Assembly (NCBI GenBank): GCA_036563645.1
Contig: DATCMA010000004.1
Coordinates: forward strand, 1 to 64,000
Direction: 5' to 3'
Length of the DNA stretch: 64,000 nucleotides
Source: DATCMA01 sp036563645
Lineage (GTDB): Bacteria > Actinomycetota > Actinomycetes > Mycobacteriales > Micromonosporaceae
Below are positions 35,580-45,065 of this stretch, piece after piece. The position numbers and the translations under genes were made by a program. Position 1 is the first letter of the stretch. Each line of letters begins with the position of its first letter. The notes under the pieces are model-generated. The model did not search any database, was not told where the DNA came from, and worked only from the letters and a program-made list of their open reading frames with translations.

Positions 35580-36907
35580 TCCTGCCCCTCAGGTTGGTGA
35601 AGTGGCTCCAGCAGCGCGTACAACGCCGCCCACGAGGAATCGGGATCACTGCGCTCGTTGATGTCTTGTCGAAGGAACGCCTCGATACGGGGCCAGAGCG
35701 CGAGCGCCCGATCGGCGTCCGGATTGCTGCCCGACACGTACGCGCCGATTTCGACGAGCTCGCGCACATCCCGGTGCGCGGCCAGCAAGCGGCGCAGGGT
35801 CATGGCAGCGGCCCGTTGTTGCGGAGTGGTGACCGTATTGGCCAAGCGAGACACCGATTCCAGGACGTTCACGCTGGGAAAGTGCCCGGCGGTGGCGAGC
35901 CGACGGTCCAATGTGATGTGGCCATCCAAGATGGAGCGCGCGGCGTCCGCGATTGGCTCGTTGTGGTCGTCCCCCTCGACCAGCACGGTGTACAGCCCGG
36001 TGATGCTGCCGATGGGGCCCGGACCGGCGCGCTCCATGAGCGAGGCGAGCATCGCGAAGACGGACGGGGGATAGCCGCGCGTGGCCGGTGGCTCGCCGAC
36101 GGAGAGCCCCACCTCCCGCTGGGCCATCGCGGCTCGGGTGACGCTGTCCATCATCAACAGCACGTCCGCGCCCTCGTCCCGGAACGCCTCCGCGATCCGC
36201 GTCGCCACGAATCCCGCGCGCAGCCGCACGAGCGGCGGCTGGTCGGCGGTCGCCACGACCACCACGGAACGGGCCAGCCCGTCGGGGCCGAGGTCGTTCT
36301 CGAGGAACTCCCGGACCTCGCGGCCACGTTCGCCCACCAGCGCCACGACATTGACCTCGGCGTTGGTACCCCGCGTGATCATCGACAGGAGACTCGACTT
36401 CCCGACCCCCGAGCCGGCGAAGATGCCGATCCGCTGGCCGCGGCCGCACGGCACCAGGGTGTCGAGCACCCGGACGCCGAGCGCCATCGGTTCACGGACG
36501 CGCTGCCGATGCAGCGCGGACGGCGCCGGGGCGGTGACGTCGACCCAGGTGCAGTCGACCAGCGGCCCGCGGCCGTCCATGGGGCGGCCAAGCCCGTCGA
36601 GCACTCGCCCGCGCAGCCCGGGGCCGACGGGGATCCGCAGTGGCCCACCGCTGTTGACCACCGGACTGCCAGCGCCGATCCCTACCATCGGCGCGAGGGG
36701 GAGGCAGCTGAGGCGCGCACCGTCGATCGCCACCACCTCGGCGGGGACGCGGTTGGCGCCCTCGCCGATGTAGACCAGATCGCCCACCCGCGCGGTGAGC
36801 CCTTCCGCGGTGACCCGCAGCCCCACCGCGCTCGTGACGCGCCCGCGCACCTCTGGCCGGGCGGCGTGCATCGCCGCCGCGAGCCGGCTGCGCAACGCGG
36901 TGGTCAT
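35576..36907 (-). CDS. fliI: flagellum-specific export ATPase FliI
   Basis: 443 residues, F1-beta-like. Walker A is in GIFAGSGVGKSSLLS, Walker B in VLLMMDSVTRAAMAQRE, and the signature GYPPSVFAMLASLMERAG follows. It powers loading of export substrates. ATG 36907 overlaps the fliH stop (ATGA); the open frame upstream is fliH in another phase. Confidence 0.96.
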   Translation of the reverse strand: MTTALRSRLAAAMHAARPEVRGRVTSAVGLRVTAEGLTARVGDLVYIGEGANRVPAEVVAIDGARLSCLPLAPMVGIGAGSPVVNSGGPLRIPVGPGLRGRVLDGLGRPMDGRGPLVDCTWVDVTAPAPSALHRQRVREPMALGVRVLDTLVPCGRGQRIGIFAGSGVGKSSLLSMITRGTNAEVNVVALVGERGREVREFLENDLGPDGLARSVVVVATADQPPLVRLRAGFVATRIAEAFRDEGADVLLMMDSVTRAAMAQREVGLSVGEPPATRGYPPSVFAMLASLMERAGPGPIGSITGLYTVLVEGDDHNEPIADAARSILDGHITLDRRLATAGHFPSVNVLESVSRLANTVTTPQQRAAAMTLRRLLAAHRDVRELVEIGAYVSGSNPDADRALALWPRIEAFLRQDINERSDPDSSWAALYALLEPLHQPEGQE

Positions 36908-37593
36908 TGGGCGAGCACCTCTTTCACGCGCGCCAACGCCGCCGGCAGCGTCGCGTCCACCGTCGTCGCCCCGGCCTCGGCGATCGCGTCGCCTGGGCTC
37001 AACGAGGGGTCGGGCTGCAACTGGACGGTCCGTCCGTCGACGTGGAACTCGTTGGTCCAGTCGTCGCGCAGGAGGGTGTGGTAGTCCTCCGGGTGGAGGC
37101 GCACGACGACAGGCTCCGCGGGAGGAGTGAGCGACAGCGCGCGTCGCAGGGCGTCCCGCGCCCGGGTGTCGACGGTGGCGAGTTCCCGACCGAGGAGTGC
37201 CTCGGTGAGTTCCAGCGCCGCCGCGATGATCAGCTCTTCCATCATGCTGATCGTCGGCGCGGTTCGGGCTTCGAGCTGGGCGGCGGCGCGGGCGAGCGCC
37301 TCGAGGGCGCGCGCCAGCTTCATCTCCGCCTCCGCTTCGGCTCGCTTGCGGGCCTCGGCGGCCCGCTCGGCCTCGGCCCGCGCGGCGGCGGCTGCCGCGC
37401 GCTGGCCCTGCGCCCACCCCTCGGCGTACCCGGCGGCGCGGGCCTGTTCCTGGACCGACTGGATCGCCGCGGGATCCGCCTGCGTGGGGAGCCGGAACCG
37501 GAGGTCCGCCGCGAAGCGGGCCGGGGTAGCGTGCGCGGCGAGTGGGCCGCGGAGCACCGGATCGAACCGGTGCGGGTTATGCGACGTACTCAT
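36904..37593 (-). CDS. fliH: flagellar assembly protein FliH
   Basis: 229 residues. An Ala/Glu/Arg-rich helical segment (AGYAEGWAQGQRAAAAAARAEAERAAE) with small-residue spacing is followed by a V/F-ATPase-stator-like C-terminal domain (VVVRLHPEDYHTL, then DPSLSPGDAIAEAG). It is the stalk and regulator of FliI. It overlaps fliG by 17 bp and fliI by 4 bp. Confidence 0.9.
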   Translation of the reverse strand: MSTSHNPHRFDPVLRGPLAAHATPARFAADLRFRLPTQADPAAIQSVQEQARAAGYAEGWAQGQRAAAAAARAEAERAAEARKRAEAEAEMKLARALEALARAAAQLEARTAPTISMMEELIIAAALELTEALLGRELATVDTRARDALRRALSLTPPAEPVVVRLHPEDYHTLLRDDWTNEFHVDGRTVQLQPDPSLSPGDAIAEAGATTVDATLPAALARVKEVLAQ

Positions 37594-38596
37594 CCTCGTC
37601 CCCGCTCCGGCGGATCTCGATTTGTCCGGACTGCTCCAACGAACGAATAACCTGCACGATCTTGGCCTGCGCTTCTTCGACCAGGCGGAGCCGCACGGGG
37701 CCGAGGAGCTCGATCTCCTCCAAGAGGTTTTCGCGCGCCCGCTCCGAGAGGTTGCGCGTGACCTTGTCCCGCACCGCGTCCGGCACGCCCTTGAGCGCGG
37801 TGGCGAGGTCGGTCATCTCGACCTGGCGGAGCACGAGCTGCACCGCGCGGTCCTCGAGGAGCGTGATGTCCTCGAACATGAACATCCGGCGCCGGACTTC
37901 CTCAGCCAGCTCCGGGTCGCGCCCTTCGAGCCCTTCCAGGATCAGCCGCTCCGTGCCGCGGTCCGTGCGGTTGATGATCTCGACCAGTGGCTGGAGGCCG
38001 CCGACCCGGGACAGCTCGCTGGGCTGGAGCACGGAGGAGAGCTTGCGTTCCAGCGCGGCCTCGACCTGGCGGATGATCTCGGGCGAGGTGCGGTCCATGA
38101 CGGCGATCCGATGCGCCACGTCGGCCTGGAGGTCAGGCGCGAGCCCGGACAGGATCGCCGAGGCGAGCGCAGCCGGCATGTGGGCGAGGACGAGCGCGAT
38201 GATCTGCGGGTGCTCGTGCTGGACGTAGGAGAGGACCTGCCGTGGGTCAGCGTGGGTGAGGAAGTTGAACGGCACGTCCGTCATGGAGACGGCGAGGCGC
38301 TCCATGATGACCTTGGCCGCCTCCGGCCCCAGCGCCGCCTCGAGGAGGTCACGGGCGTACTCCAGGCCACCTTGGTGCCCGGTGTACCGGTAGGTGGTGG
38401 CCATGTTGTGGAACTCCTCGAGCACCTGGTCCGCTTGCTCGCGGTCGACGGTGCCGAGACGCGCGATCTCCGCGGTGAGCTCCTCGACCTCGGTCTCGCG
38501 CAGATGAGACATCAAGCGCACCGAGTCTTCCTTGCCGAGCTGCACCATGAGCATGGCGGCCTTACGCAGCCCACTGAGCGTCGCCGTCGAGGCCAT
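37577..38596 (-). CDS. fliG: flagellar motor switch protein FliG
   Basis: 339 residues, normal length. It has three helical domains with the EHPQ motif (YVQHEHPQIIALVLAHM), RRRMFMFEDI, and a charged C-terminal torque helix (VRDKVTRNLSERARENLLEEIE) that meets MotA. It follows fliF by 28 bp. Confidence 0.96.
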   Translation of the reverse strand: MASTATLSGLRKAAMLMVQLGKEDSVRLMSHLRETEVEELTAEIARLGTVDREQADQVLEEFHNMATTYRYTGHQGGLEYARDLLEAALGPEAAKVIMERLAVSMTDVPFNFLTHADPRQVLSYVQHEHPQIIALVLAHMPAALASAILSGLAPDLQADVAHRIAVMDRTSPEIIRQVEAALERKLSSVLQPSELSRVGGLQPLVEIINRTDRGTERLILEGLEGRDPELAEEVRRRMFMFEDITLLEDRAVQLVLRQVEMTDLATALKGVPDAVRDKVTRNLSERARENLLEEIELLGPVRLRLVEEAQAKIVQVIRSLEQSGQIEIRRSGDEDEYVA

Positions 38597-38624
38597 CAGT
38601 CACCTCCTTCGCACTCGTCGCCGG

Positions 38625-40223
38625 TCACCGTCGGTCCGCAATCCAGGTCCGCAGCAGGTTCGCCACGTCCTCTGGCTGCTGGGCCACCATCTCGGACAGC
38701 TCGCGCCGGCGAAGTTCGCGCTTCTCCTCCGGCGTCGGTTCGCTGTCGGGGGCGGGCTCCAGGACTTGGGTCGGCGGCTCCGCGCTGGTGAGGGCGAGGC
38801 GCGCCTGCTCCAGCTCGGCTTGCATCTCCTCGATCCGCGCCAGCTCCTCCTCGGAGAGGGCGGCGCGCCGGGACCGGCGGCTCGCCCGCCAGGCCATGAA
38901 CAGCACCACCAGCACGGCCAGGGCCAGCGCTCCGGTCTTCGCCCAGGCGATGATCTGCTCGCGGCGCTCGGCCGCCGCTGCCTCGCGCTCGGCGCGGTCG
39001 GCCTCCTCCGCGGCGGTGGTGTCGAACGGCATGGCGGTGACGGAGATCTGGTCGCCCCGCTCGGGATCGATTCCCGCGGCCGTGGCCACCATCTGCTGCA
39101 CGTCGGCGTTGTTGATCCCGGCCGCTGCGTTTCGGTTGATCAGCACGGAGACGCTGAGCCGCCGAATGGTGCCGGGCGCCGACTTGCGGGTCTCGGTCAC
39201 CGTGCCGACGGCGTTGTTCCGGGTTTCCTTCGTCGAGGTGTACTCGCCGTTGCCGGTGCCACCCCCCGGGACTTGGATGTTGTCGGGGCCGAGCACACCG
39301 CCGGTCATTCCGCCGGTGCCCGTGTACGTCTCCCGCTCGGTGCTCTGGGAGATCGGCGGTACGTCGGGGTCGGCGGTGTAGCGCTGGGTCTTCGTCTCGG
39401 TTTCGTCGAAGTCGAGCTCGGCGCTGGTTTGGACCACAGAGTTCCCAGGGCCCACGACGCTGTCCAGCATCCGCTGCAGGGCGGTGTTCATTCGCTGCTC
39501 GAACTGGGCGGTCTGCTGGGCGCGGATGTCGGCGTTGGCGCCGAGAGATTCGCCGTCACCGGTGGAGAGCACCCGTCCGTCGGAGCCCGCGACCGTCACG
39601 TCCTCGGGCTCAAGGCCCTCCACACTGGAGGCAACAAGGTGGACGATCGCCTGGACGTGCCCCTGGTTGAGCGGCTTGCCGGGTTCGGAGACCACGAGCA
39701 CGGAGGCCGAGGGCTTCGACCGGTCGTTGGCGAAGATGTCCTTCTGCGGGATGACGAGGTGGACCGTCGCCGCCTTGACGCCGTCGATGGCCTTGATGGT
39801 CTTGCTGAGTTCGCCTTCGAGCGCCCGCTGGTAGCCGACGTGCTGCATGAATTCCGACGTCGTGATGCCCTGCTTGTCCAGCAGGGAGTAGCCGGATTGG
39901 GACTCCGCGGGAAGGCCCTCGGCGCTCATCTTCAGCCGAAGGTCATAGACCTGGTCATCGGGGACGAGAATCGTCTGGCCGCCATTGGCGAGCTCGTACG
40001 GCACGCCGCTGGCGCTCAGCTTCTCGGTGATGGCCGCCGCGTCGCTCGCGGCGAGGTTGGTGAAGAGTGGGGCGTACGAGGGCCGCGCCGCCCAGTTGGC
40101 GAAGAGCACGCCGCCGGTGACGACGGCGAGGGCCGCGATGACGGTGACGGCCTTCTGGCCTGGCGTGAACGACGCGAAGACGTCGAGGGCGCGTCGGAGG
40201 ACACGGGGGAGCCGGTTGCTCAT
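38625..40223 (-). CDS. fliF: flagellar MS-ring protein FliF
   Basis: 532 residues with two membrane helices near each end (VTVIAALAVVTGGVLFANWA and TGALALAVLVVLFMAWRA), a YscJ-like domain (LSKTIKAIDGVKAATVHLVIPQ) and a cytoplasmic C-terminus that binds FliG. It is the base on which the motor is built. It shares one base with the end of fliE. Confidence 0.95.
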   Translation of the reverse strand: MSNRLPRVLRRALDVFASFTPGQKAVTVIAALAVVTGGVLFANWAARPSYAPLFTNLAASDAAAITEKLSASGVPYELANGGQTILVPDDQVYDLRLKMSAEGLPAESQSGYSLLDKQGITTSEFMQHVGYQRALEGELSKTIKAIDGVKAATVHLVIPQKDIFANDRSKPSASVLVVSEPGKPLNQGHVQAIVHLVASSVEGLEPEDVTVAGSDGRVLSTGDGESLGANADIRAQQTAQFEQRMNTALQRMLDSVVGPGNSVVQTSAELDFDETETKTQRYTADPDVPPISQSTERETYTGTGGMTGGVLGPDNIQVPGGGTGNGEYTSTKETRNNAVGTVTETRKSAPGTIRRLSVSVLINRNAAAGINNADVQQMVATAAGIDPERGDQISVTAMPFDTTAAEEADRAEREAAAAERREQIIAWAKTGALALAVLVVLFMAWRASRRSRRAALSEEELARIEEMQAELEQARLALTSAEPPTQVLEPAPDSEPTPEEKRELRRRELSEMVAQQPEDVANLLRTWIADRR

Positions 40224-40534
40224 CAGGCCTGCAACCTCATGATTTCCTGGAACGCTTCGATAGCCCGGTTACGAATGGCGGCGGCGAGCTGCACCGCGAG
40301 CCCTGCTTCGGTGGCGGCGATGGTGTAGTGGTGGACGTCGGTGAGCGTGCCGGTGGCCGCCTGCACCGCGAGGTCGTTCGCCCGGTCCTGGAGGTTCTGC
40401 AGTTCCTGCAGTCCGCGCGCGAGCATGCTCGCGAAGTCCTCGCCGGAGCCGGCGGTGCGCGCGGGCGCCTCGAGGGTGGGGGGCGTGGGAGGTGTGGGGA
40501 GGAGAGGACTGATCGGTTCAATCGGAGCGGGCAT
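40223..40534 (-). CDS. fliE: MS-ring/rod adaptor FliE
   Basis: About 103 residues with a Pro-rich N-terminus and the conserved C-terminal helix (LTDVHHYTIAATEAGLAVQLAAAIRNRAIEAFQEIMRLQ). ATG 40534 is favoured over the adjacent GTG at 40537 because GGAGG is then 5 nt away. It overlaps flgC by 1 bp. Confidence 0.92.
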   Translation of the reverse strand: MPAPIEPISPLLPTPPTPPTLEAPARTAGSGEDFASMLARGLQELQNLQDRANDLAVQAATGTLTDVHHYTIAATEAGLAVQLAAAIRNRAIEAFQEIMRLQA

Positions 40535-40926
40535 CACGACCTCCCGAGCTGAATCGCCGCCAGGTAGGCGTCCCGAGCCCGATCCACCACGGCGAGATTC
40601 GCCTGGTAGCCGCGCTGCGCCATGATGAGTTGGGTCATCTGCCCGGCGAGGTCGATATTCGGGTATTGGACGTAGCCTTGCGCGTCAGCCAGCGGGTGGT
40701 CGGGCTCGTAGACAATTCGCCCTTGAGGGCCGAGCACGATTCCACCCACTTGGGCGCCGTTGCCGTCCAATGCCTCTTGCGCGATGACGTATCGCGCGCG
40801 GAAGGCTTCCGCGTTGGTGCGGCTGGCGTTGTTGATGTTCGCGATGTTGTCCGACACCGCGTCGAGCCATTTCCGGTGCACGGTCACACCGGTGCCCGCG
40901 ATGCCGATTGCGCTAAACAGCGTCAT
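40534..40926 (-). CDS. flgC: flagellar proximal rod protein FlgC
   Basis: 130 residues with the axial N-motif (VSDNIANINNASRTNAEAF) and C-motif (IIMAQRGYQANLAVVDRARD in outline), and YVQYPNIDLAGQM. It is a rod component exported through the flagellar apparatus. It lies 2 bp after flgB. Confidence 0.95.
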   Translation of the reverse strand: MTLFSAIGIAGTGVTVHRKWLDAVSDNIANINNASRTNAEAFRARYVIAQEALDGNGAQVGGIVLGPQGRIVYEPDHPLADAQGYVQYPNIDLAGQMTQLIMAQRGYQANLAVVDRARDAYLAAIQLGRS

Positions 40927-40928
40927 GA

Positions 40929-41276
40929 CTATTGCCCCCGGATCACGCTGCGCAGGGTGTCGTACCGGCTATCCAGCGCCCGCAGCGCGAGCTGGTAGCG
41001 CAGGCCGGTGTCGATGTTGGACAGGATTTCTTGGTCGAGATTGACGTTGTTGCCGTTGAGCCGAGTCGGTTCGAGCGAGCGGGCCTCGACGGGGCGCACC
41101 GTGTACGGAGACCGTCCATCGGCGATGGCTTGAGCCAGCGCGGCTTCGAAGAGAACCTTTCGGGCGCGATACCCGGGGGTGTCGATGTTCGCGATGTTCT
41201 TCGCGATGGCGCGCTGGCGCATCGCCAGCCCGTCCAACGCCACGCGAATCGCTGCCGACGCAACATCGTCGAACAC
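40929..41276 (-). CDS. flgB: flagellar proximal rod protein FlgB
   Basis: 115 residues (LDGLAMRQRAIAKNIANIDTPGYRAR, then NNVNLDQEILSN). It is the rod component nearest the MS ring. The GTG start at 41276 has GAAGGGAGC about 7 nt upstream. It heads the flgB-flgC-fliE-fliF-fliG run behind a candidate sigma-28 promoter. Confidence 0.95.
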   Translation of the reverse strand: MFDDVASAAIRVALDGLAMRQRAIAKNIANIDTPGYRARKVLFEAALAQAIADGRSPYTVRPVEARSLEPTRLNGNNVNLDQEILSNIDTGLRYQLALRALDSRYDTLRSVIRGQ

Positions 41277-41347
41277 GGATAGCTCCCTTCACTTCAGGAA
41301 AACCGCCAATCCGTGGCGAGAAGCGAGCGTTCCGTGCTCCCTTTGCC

Positions 41348-41374
41348 GTATCGGCGGTCGAAACGGAGAGTTGA
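41348..41374 (-). promoter_or_regulatory. candidate sigma-28 promoter of the flgB operon
   Basis: On the - strand TCAA (41371-41374), 15 nt, then GCCGATAC (41348-41355), in the 140-bp gap between flgB and the fliT-like gene and 72 bp before the flgB start. Confidence 0.6.
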
Positions 41375-41416
41375 GAACTTTTTTCGGCTGTCTTCTCCTG
41401 TCCGGACAGCCGATCG

Positions 41417-41737
41417 CTAGACGGTGCGGTCGACGTATTCGGGTATGCCGCGCACGGCGCCCGTCTCCAAGCGCGCCACCAGCGCTGTCTGCTGTCGGTT
41501 GACCGCCATCAGGCGGGTGAGCTTCTCGACGGCGGCGGATTGGCGAGCGAGCAGCTCCTTGGCGCGGGGGACGAGGTCAGGGGGGAGCGGGCCGAGCCCG
41601 GTCGGCGGTTGCCATGGTTCGACCCGCTCCGTGACCTCCTCCGCGTGTCGCGGCGTCTCCAGCATCGCCTCGATGGATGCCACGTCGCGCTCGAGCGCGT
41701 CGAGTGCGGCCACCCACGCTGCCTGGTCGCTGCTCAT
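41417..41737 (-). CDS. FliT-like small flagellar chaperone (tentative)
   Basis: A 106-residue, helical, charged protein (MSSDQAAWVAALDALERDVASIEAMLE). Sequence similarity to FliT is not visible, but the size, helical nature and place directly after fliS (4-bp overlap) match the FliD chaperone FliT of other bacteria. ATG 41737 is chosen over a longer frame because it couples to fliS. Confidence 0.6.
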   Translation of the reverse strand: MSSDQAAWVAALDALERDVASIEAMLETPRHAEEVTERVEPWQPPTGLGPLPPDLVPRAKELLARQSAAVEKLTRLMAVNRQQTALVARLETGAVRGIPEYVDRTV

Positions 41738-42135
41738 GCCACCGCCGATCCGGTGTTCGCCTCCGTGGCTGTGGACTCCCGCCACGCGTCGCGAATCGGT
41801 TCGATCAGTCCTCGGCAGGTCGCCAGCCGCGCCGCGTCTCCGGCGACGTTGGCGGCGACCAGCTCAGTCAGCAGGAAGCCGTACAGGCTGGCCAGCGCCT
41901 CGGCCCCGGACCACGCGGAGGTGTCGAGGCTGCTGCGCAGTTCGAGGAGGATCTCCTGCGCGTGGACGATCTGCCGGGACGCCTCGGCCCGGTTGCCTGC
42001 GGCGAGCGCCTGCTCGGCCCGGGTGAGGTCGAGGACCAACCGGTCGTAGAGCATGAGCAGCAGCTTCGCCGGCGGTGCGGTCGTGATGAAGTCGTCGAGG
42101 TAGCGGGCGCGCAACGCGTCGCTGGTCATGGTCAT
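41734..42135 (-). CDS. fliS: flagellin chaperone FliS
   Basis: 133 residues with the FliS marks ARYLDDFITTAPPAKLLLMLYDRLVLDLTRAE and helical bundle features. It binds the C-terminus of flagellin before export and, in Bacillus, helps FliW. It lies 26 bp after fliD. Confidence 0.93.
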   Translation of the reverse strand: MTMTSDALRARYLDDFITTAPPAKLLLMLYDRLVLDLTRAEQALAAGNRAEASRQIVHAQEILLELRSSLDTSAWSGAEALASLYGFLLTELVAANVAGDAARLATCRGLIEPIRDAWRESTATEANTGSAVA

Positions 42136-42161
42136 GGGCGGTCGCTCACGTCCTTCGTCCA

Positions 42162-43616
42162 CTACGCGAGGCTGGCGATCTGGCCGGCGAGCCACATGGA
42201 CTGCTGCTGAAGCCGGCTGAGGGAGACCTCCAGCATGGAGAACTGCCGCTTGAGCGCCGCCTCACGAGCGGCCAGGCGCAGGTCCCAGTTGTCGATCTGC
42301 TCGTTGAGGCTGGCGATCAACTCGTTGCGGCGCTTGATGAGCCCGGCGATCAGGCCTTCCTTGGGGGTGTTGACCGGATCGGTCGGTAGCGCGATTCCCT
42401 CGGTGGCGCGCCGCGCGATGGTCTCCAGCTTCCGCGCCAGCCCGTACGCGATGTCGTGGCCGGGCTCGAAGAGCTCCGTCGCCCGCCCTCCGGGGACGTT
42501 GTCGTACCCCTCGATGAGTTTCCGGGTCCGCTCCGGGTCCGCCTTGAGCGCCTCGAGGAACTTCTCCTTGTTGAAGGTGAGGTTGCCGAACCGGTCGAGC
42601 TCGATCCCGACGGTGCTGTAGCTGCCGTACTCGCCCGCGCCACCGGAGACCGCGCTGAGGATGTCCTGAATGAGCTGGCGCACCGCGGCGTCTCCGACGA
42701 GGGTGCCCGCGGAGATGCTGCCGTTCTGCGCCGCGGTCTGCGTCTTCATTTCCCCGAGCACGACGTTGACCGCCTCGTAGAGCGCCTGAACCTTCGCGGC
42801 GATCGCCTCATGGTCGGGGGCGACGCTCACCGTGACCGGATCGTCGGTGGGGGACTGCGCCTTGAGGACAGTGATGGTGACGCCGGGGAGGACGTCGACG
42901 AAGGTGTTGCTGTGGGAGGTCACGGTGAACGTGACCGTGGAGCCAACCGTGATTTGGGCGTCGTTGCCTTCGGTGATGACGGTGCCGGTGCCCAGGCCGT
43001 CGAGCCCGGTCAGGGTGTACGTGCCCACCGCGGCCTGCGCGAACGCCGAATTGGAGCCGGAGGCGACGGCGGTGAGCTGCAACGTGTACTCCCCAGGGGC
43101 GACCTGGATGGCGGCGGCGCGGTAGGCGGCGTTCTCCGTCTCGTTGATCGCCTTGACGATCGAGTAGAGGGAGGCGTCGGCCGGGGTCACCGTCGTGGTG
43201 GTGCCGTCGGTGAGGAGCACCTCGATCGTGGATCCGGAGATCACGGGGTCGGTCACGGGGTCGGTGAGGGAGGAGACCCGGCCGCTGAAGATGACGGTGT
43301 GGCTGGTGGCGAGCCGGTCGACTTTGAACGTCAGCTCACCCACGTCCGCCCCGGGCGCGGCGGTGACGGCGACGACGTTCGACGAGGCGGTCGCCTTCAT
43401 CGCGGTCCAGGTCTTCGGGTCGTTGACCGCCTTAGCCGCGTTGAGCAGCGCGGCCATCTTCGTGTTGACCGCCTGGTACGCCGAGATCGCTTTGTTGTGC
43501 TCAGCCACCTTGTTCTTCAGGGCGGTCTGCGGAGCCGCTTCGATGGTGAGGAGTTGAGAGATCAGCTCGGATGTGTTGAGGCCGGTGATCAGGCCGTCAA
43601 TGCTCATCAAGGCCAT
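42162..43616 (-). CDS. fliD: flagellar filament cap protein FliD
   Basis: 484 residues. The N-terminus SIDGLITGLNTSELISQLLTIE and the C-terminal coiled coil (WDLRLAAREAALKRQFSMLEVSLSRLQQQSMWLAGQ) are typical of FliD, which caps the filament and folds flagellin. The middle holds several Thr/Val-rich beta regions. It lies 177 bp after fliC with a hairpin between. Confidence 0.94.
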   Translation of the reverse strand: MALMSIDGLITGLNTSELISQLLTIEAAPQTALKNKVAEHNKAISAYQAVNTKMAALLNAAKAVNDPKTWTAMKATASSNVVAVTAAPGADVGELTFKVDRLATSHTVIFSGRVSSLTDPVTDPVISGSTIEVLLTDGTTTTVTPADASLYSIVKAINETENAAYRAAAIQVAPGEYTLQLTAVASGSNSAFAQAAVGTYTLTGLDGLGTGTVITEGNDAQITVGSTVTFTVTSHSNTFVDVLPGVTITVLKAQSPTDDPVTVSVAPDHEAIAAKVQALYEAVNVVLGEMKTQTAAQNGSISAGTLVGDAAVRQLIQDILSAVSGGAGEYGSYSTVGIELDRFGNLTFNKEKFLEALKADPERTRKLIEGYDNVPGGRATELFEPGHDIAYGLARKLETIARRATEGIALPTDPVNTPKEGLIAGLIKRRNELIASLNEQIDNWDLRLAAREAALKRQFSMLEVSLSRLQQQSMWLAGQIASLA

Positions 43617-43688
43617 GGGTGTGATGTCCTTCCGCGCTGATACGGAGTGGGTGGCTGATTAGAGGGAGTGGGGTGGCGGATATGGAGT

Positions 43689-43717
43689 GGGGCGGCCGGC
43701 CGGAGGCCAGCCGCCCC
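43689..43717 (-). terminator. terminator after flagellin
   Basis: A 13-bp stem with one mismatch (43689-43701 with 43705-43717) and a 3-nt loop, 77 bp past the flagellin stop. There is no T-run. It would limit read-through from the strong flagellin promoter into fliD. Confidence 0.5.
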
Positions 43718-43793
43718 AAGGGATTCAGTTGTCTGTCTGGTCCTCAGTGACCACAGGCCACCAGGTTGACTCGTCGACCGCGGAGTCCAGCGT

Positions 43794-45056
43794 TCAACGC
43801 AGGAGCGCGAGCACCGACTGCGGCGCGAGGTTGGCCTGGGCCAGCATCGCGGTACCGGCCTGGGCCAGGATCTGGGCCCGGGTGAACTGGACCATCTCCT
43901 GCGCCATGTCGGTGTCGCGGATGCGGGACTCCGACGCCGAGAGGTTCTCGATCGCCACGTTCAGGTTGTTGATGGTGTGCTCGAACCGGTTCTGGTACGC
44001 ACCGAGCACGGCCCGCTGGGACGAGACCTGCTGGATCGCGGCGTCCAGCGCGTCGATCGCGGCCCCCGCGTTGTTCACCAGGTCAAGCGTGGCGACACCG
44101 AGCGAGGTGGCGTCGACCCGGCCGATGGAGATCCGGATCTGCGCGGCGGCCTCGTTGTTCGCGCCGACCTGGAAGATACCGCCACCCACACCGGTGGTGG
44201 TGGAGGCGGTGTCCGCGGCGAAGTCGAGGCCCGGAGCGCTGCCACCAGCGGCGATCACGAACTGCGCACCCTCGGGGATGCCGTCGTTGTCGGAGTCCTG
44301 CAGCGCACGGTCGGAGCTGAGCTCGACCCGCCACACGCCGGCACCGGTGTCGGTGACGATGGCCTTCACGGTCCCAGCCGCGAACCCTTCGGCGGTCAGC
44401 GCCGAGTCCAGAGCGTTCTGCAGCGCGATCTGGTAGGCGCCGGCCGAGGTGTAGGTGCCGTCGGCGATGGTCACCACGATGTCCGCGGCGGGCGCGGCGT
44501 AGGTCCCGTCGGCCTTCTGGAAGCTGGTGCCGGCGGCCGCGATGGTGAAGGTGTTGTTGGCGCTGCTGATGGTCACGCCGCTCTGCGCACCCGTGATCGC
44601 GCCGGCCAGGCTCGCCGCGGTGTTGCCGAAGGTGCCGTCGAGCAGCTTCGACTTGCCGAACGAGGTGGTCGAGCCGATCCGGTTCAGCTCGTCGACGAGC
44701 TGGTTGAACTCCAGCTGAGCCGCCTGACGGGCCTCGGCGTTCTGCGAACCGGTGTTGCTGGCCTGCACCGCCAGGTCACGCATACGCTGCAGGATCGCGT
44801 GCACCTCGGTGAGGGCACCTTCAGCGGTCTGCACGACGCTGACGCCCTCCTGCGCGTTGCGGACGGCGACCTTCAGACCACCGATCTGCGCCCGCAGACC
44901 CTCGCTAATGGAGAGACCCGCGGCGTCGTCGGCCGCCCGGTTGATCCGGAAACCGCTGGACAGCTTCTCCAGGCTCTTGGCGAGCTGGTTGTCCGTGATG
45001 GACAGGTTCCGGTAGGCGTTCTGAGCAGCAATGTTCTGGTTAATCCGCAGACCCAT
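43794..45056 (-). CDS. fliC: flagellin
   Basis: 420 residues. The conserved D0/D1 ends are present (MGLRINQNIAAQNAYRNL, and SRIRDTDMAQEMVQFTRAQIL to the C-terminal LAQANLAPQSVLALLR). The central part (about 165-310) is a beta-rich surface domain containing a DSDNDGIPEG loop that resembles Ca-binding DxDxDG loops. ATG 45056 follows a perfect AAGGAGG at 7 nt; the frame is open upstream, but no flagellin sequence lies there. It is the only flagellin in the window. Confidence 0.97.
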   Translation of the reverse strand: MGLRINQNIAAQNAYRNLSITDNQLAKSLEKLSSGFRINRAADDAAGLSISEGLRAQIGGLKVAVRNAQEGVSVVQTAEGALTEVHAILQRMRDLAVQASNTGSQNAEARQAAQLEFNQLVDELNRIGSTTSFGKSKLLDGTFGNTAASLAGAITGAQSGVTISSANNTFTIAAAGTSFQKADGTYAAPAADIVVTIADGTYTSAGAYQIALQNALDSALTAEGFAAGTVKAIVTDTGAGVWRVELSSDRALQDSDNDGIPEGAQFVIAAGGSAPGLDFAADTASTTTGVGGGIFQVGANNEAAAQIRISIGRVDATSLGVATLDLVNNAGAAIDALDAAIQQVSSQRAVLGAYQNRFEHTINNLNVAIENLSASESRIRDTDMAQEMVQFTRAQILAQAGTAMLAQANLAPQSVLALLR

Positions 45057-45065
45057 GGAATTTCC

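Noticed and set aside
41060..41346. Extra sigma-28-like boxes inside flagellar coding regions
   Set aside because: Isolated CGAT matches inside genes lack the TCAN-N15 partner and a downstream start. Only sites in gaps upstream of genes were kept.
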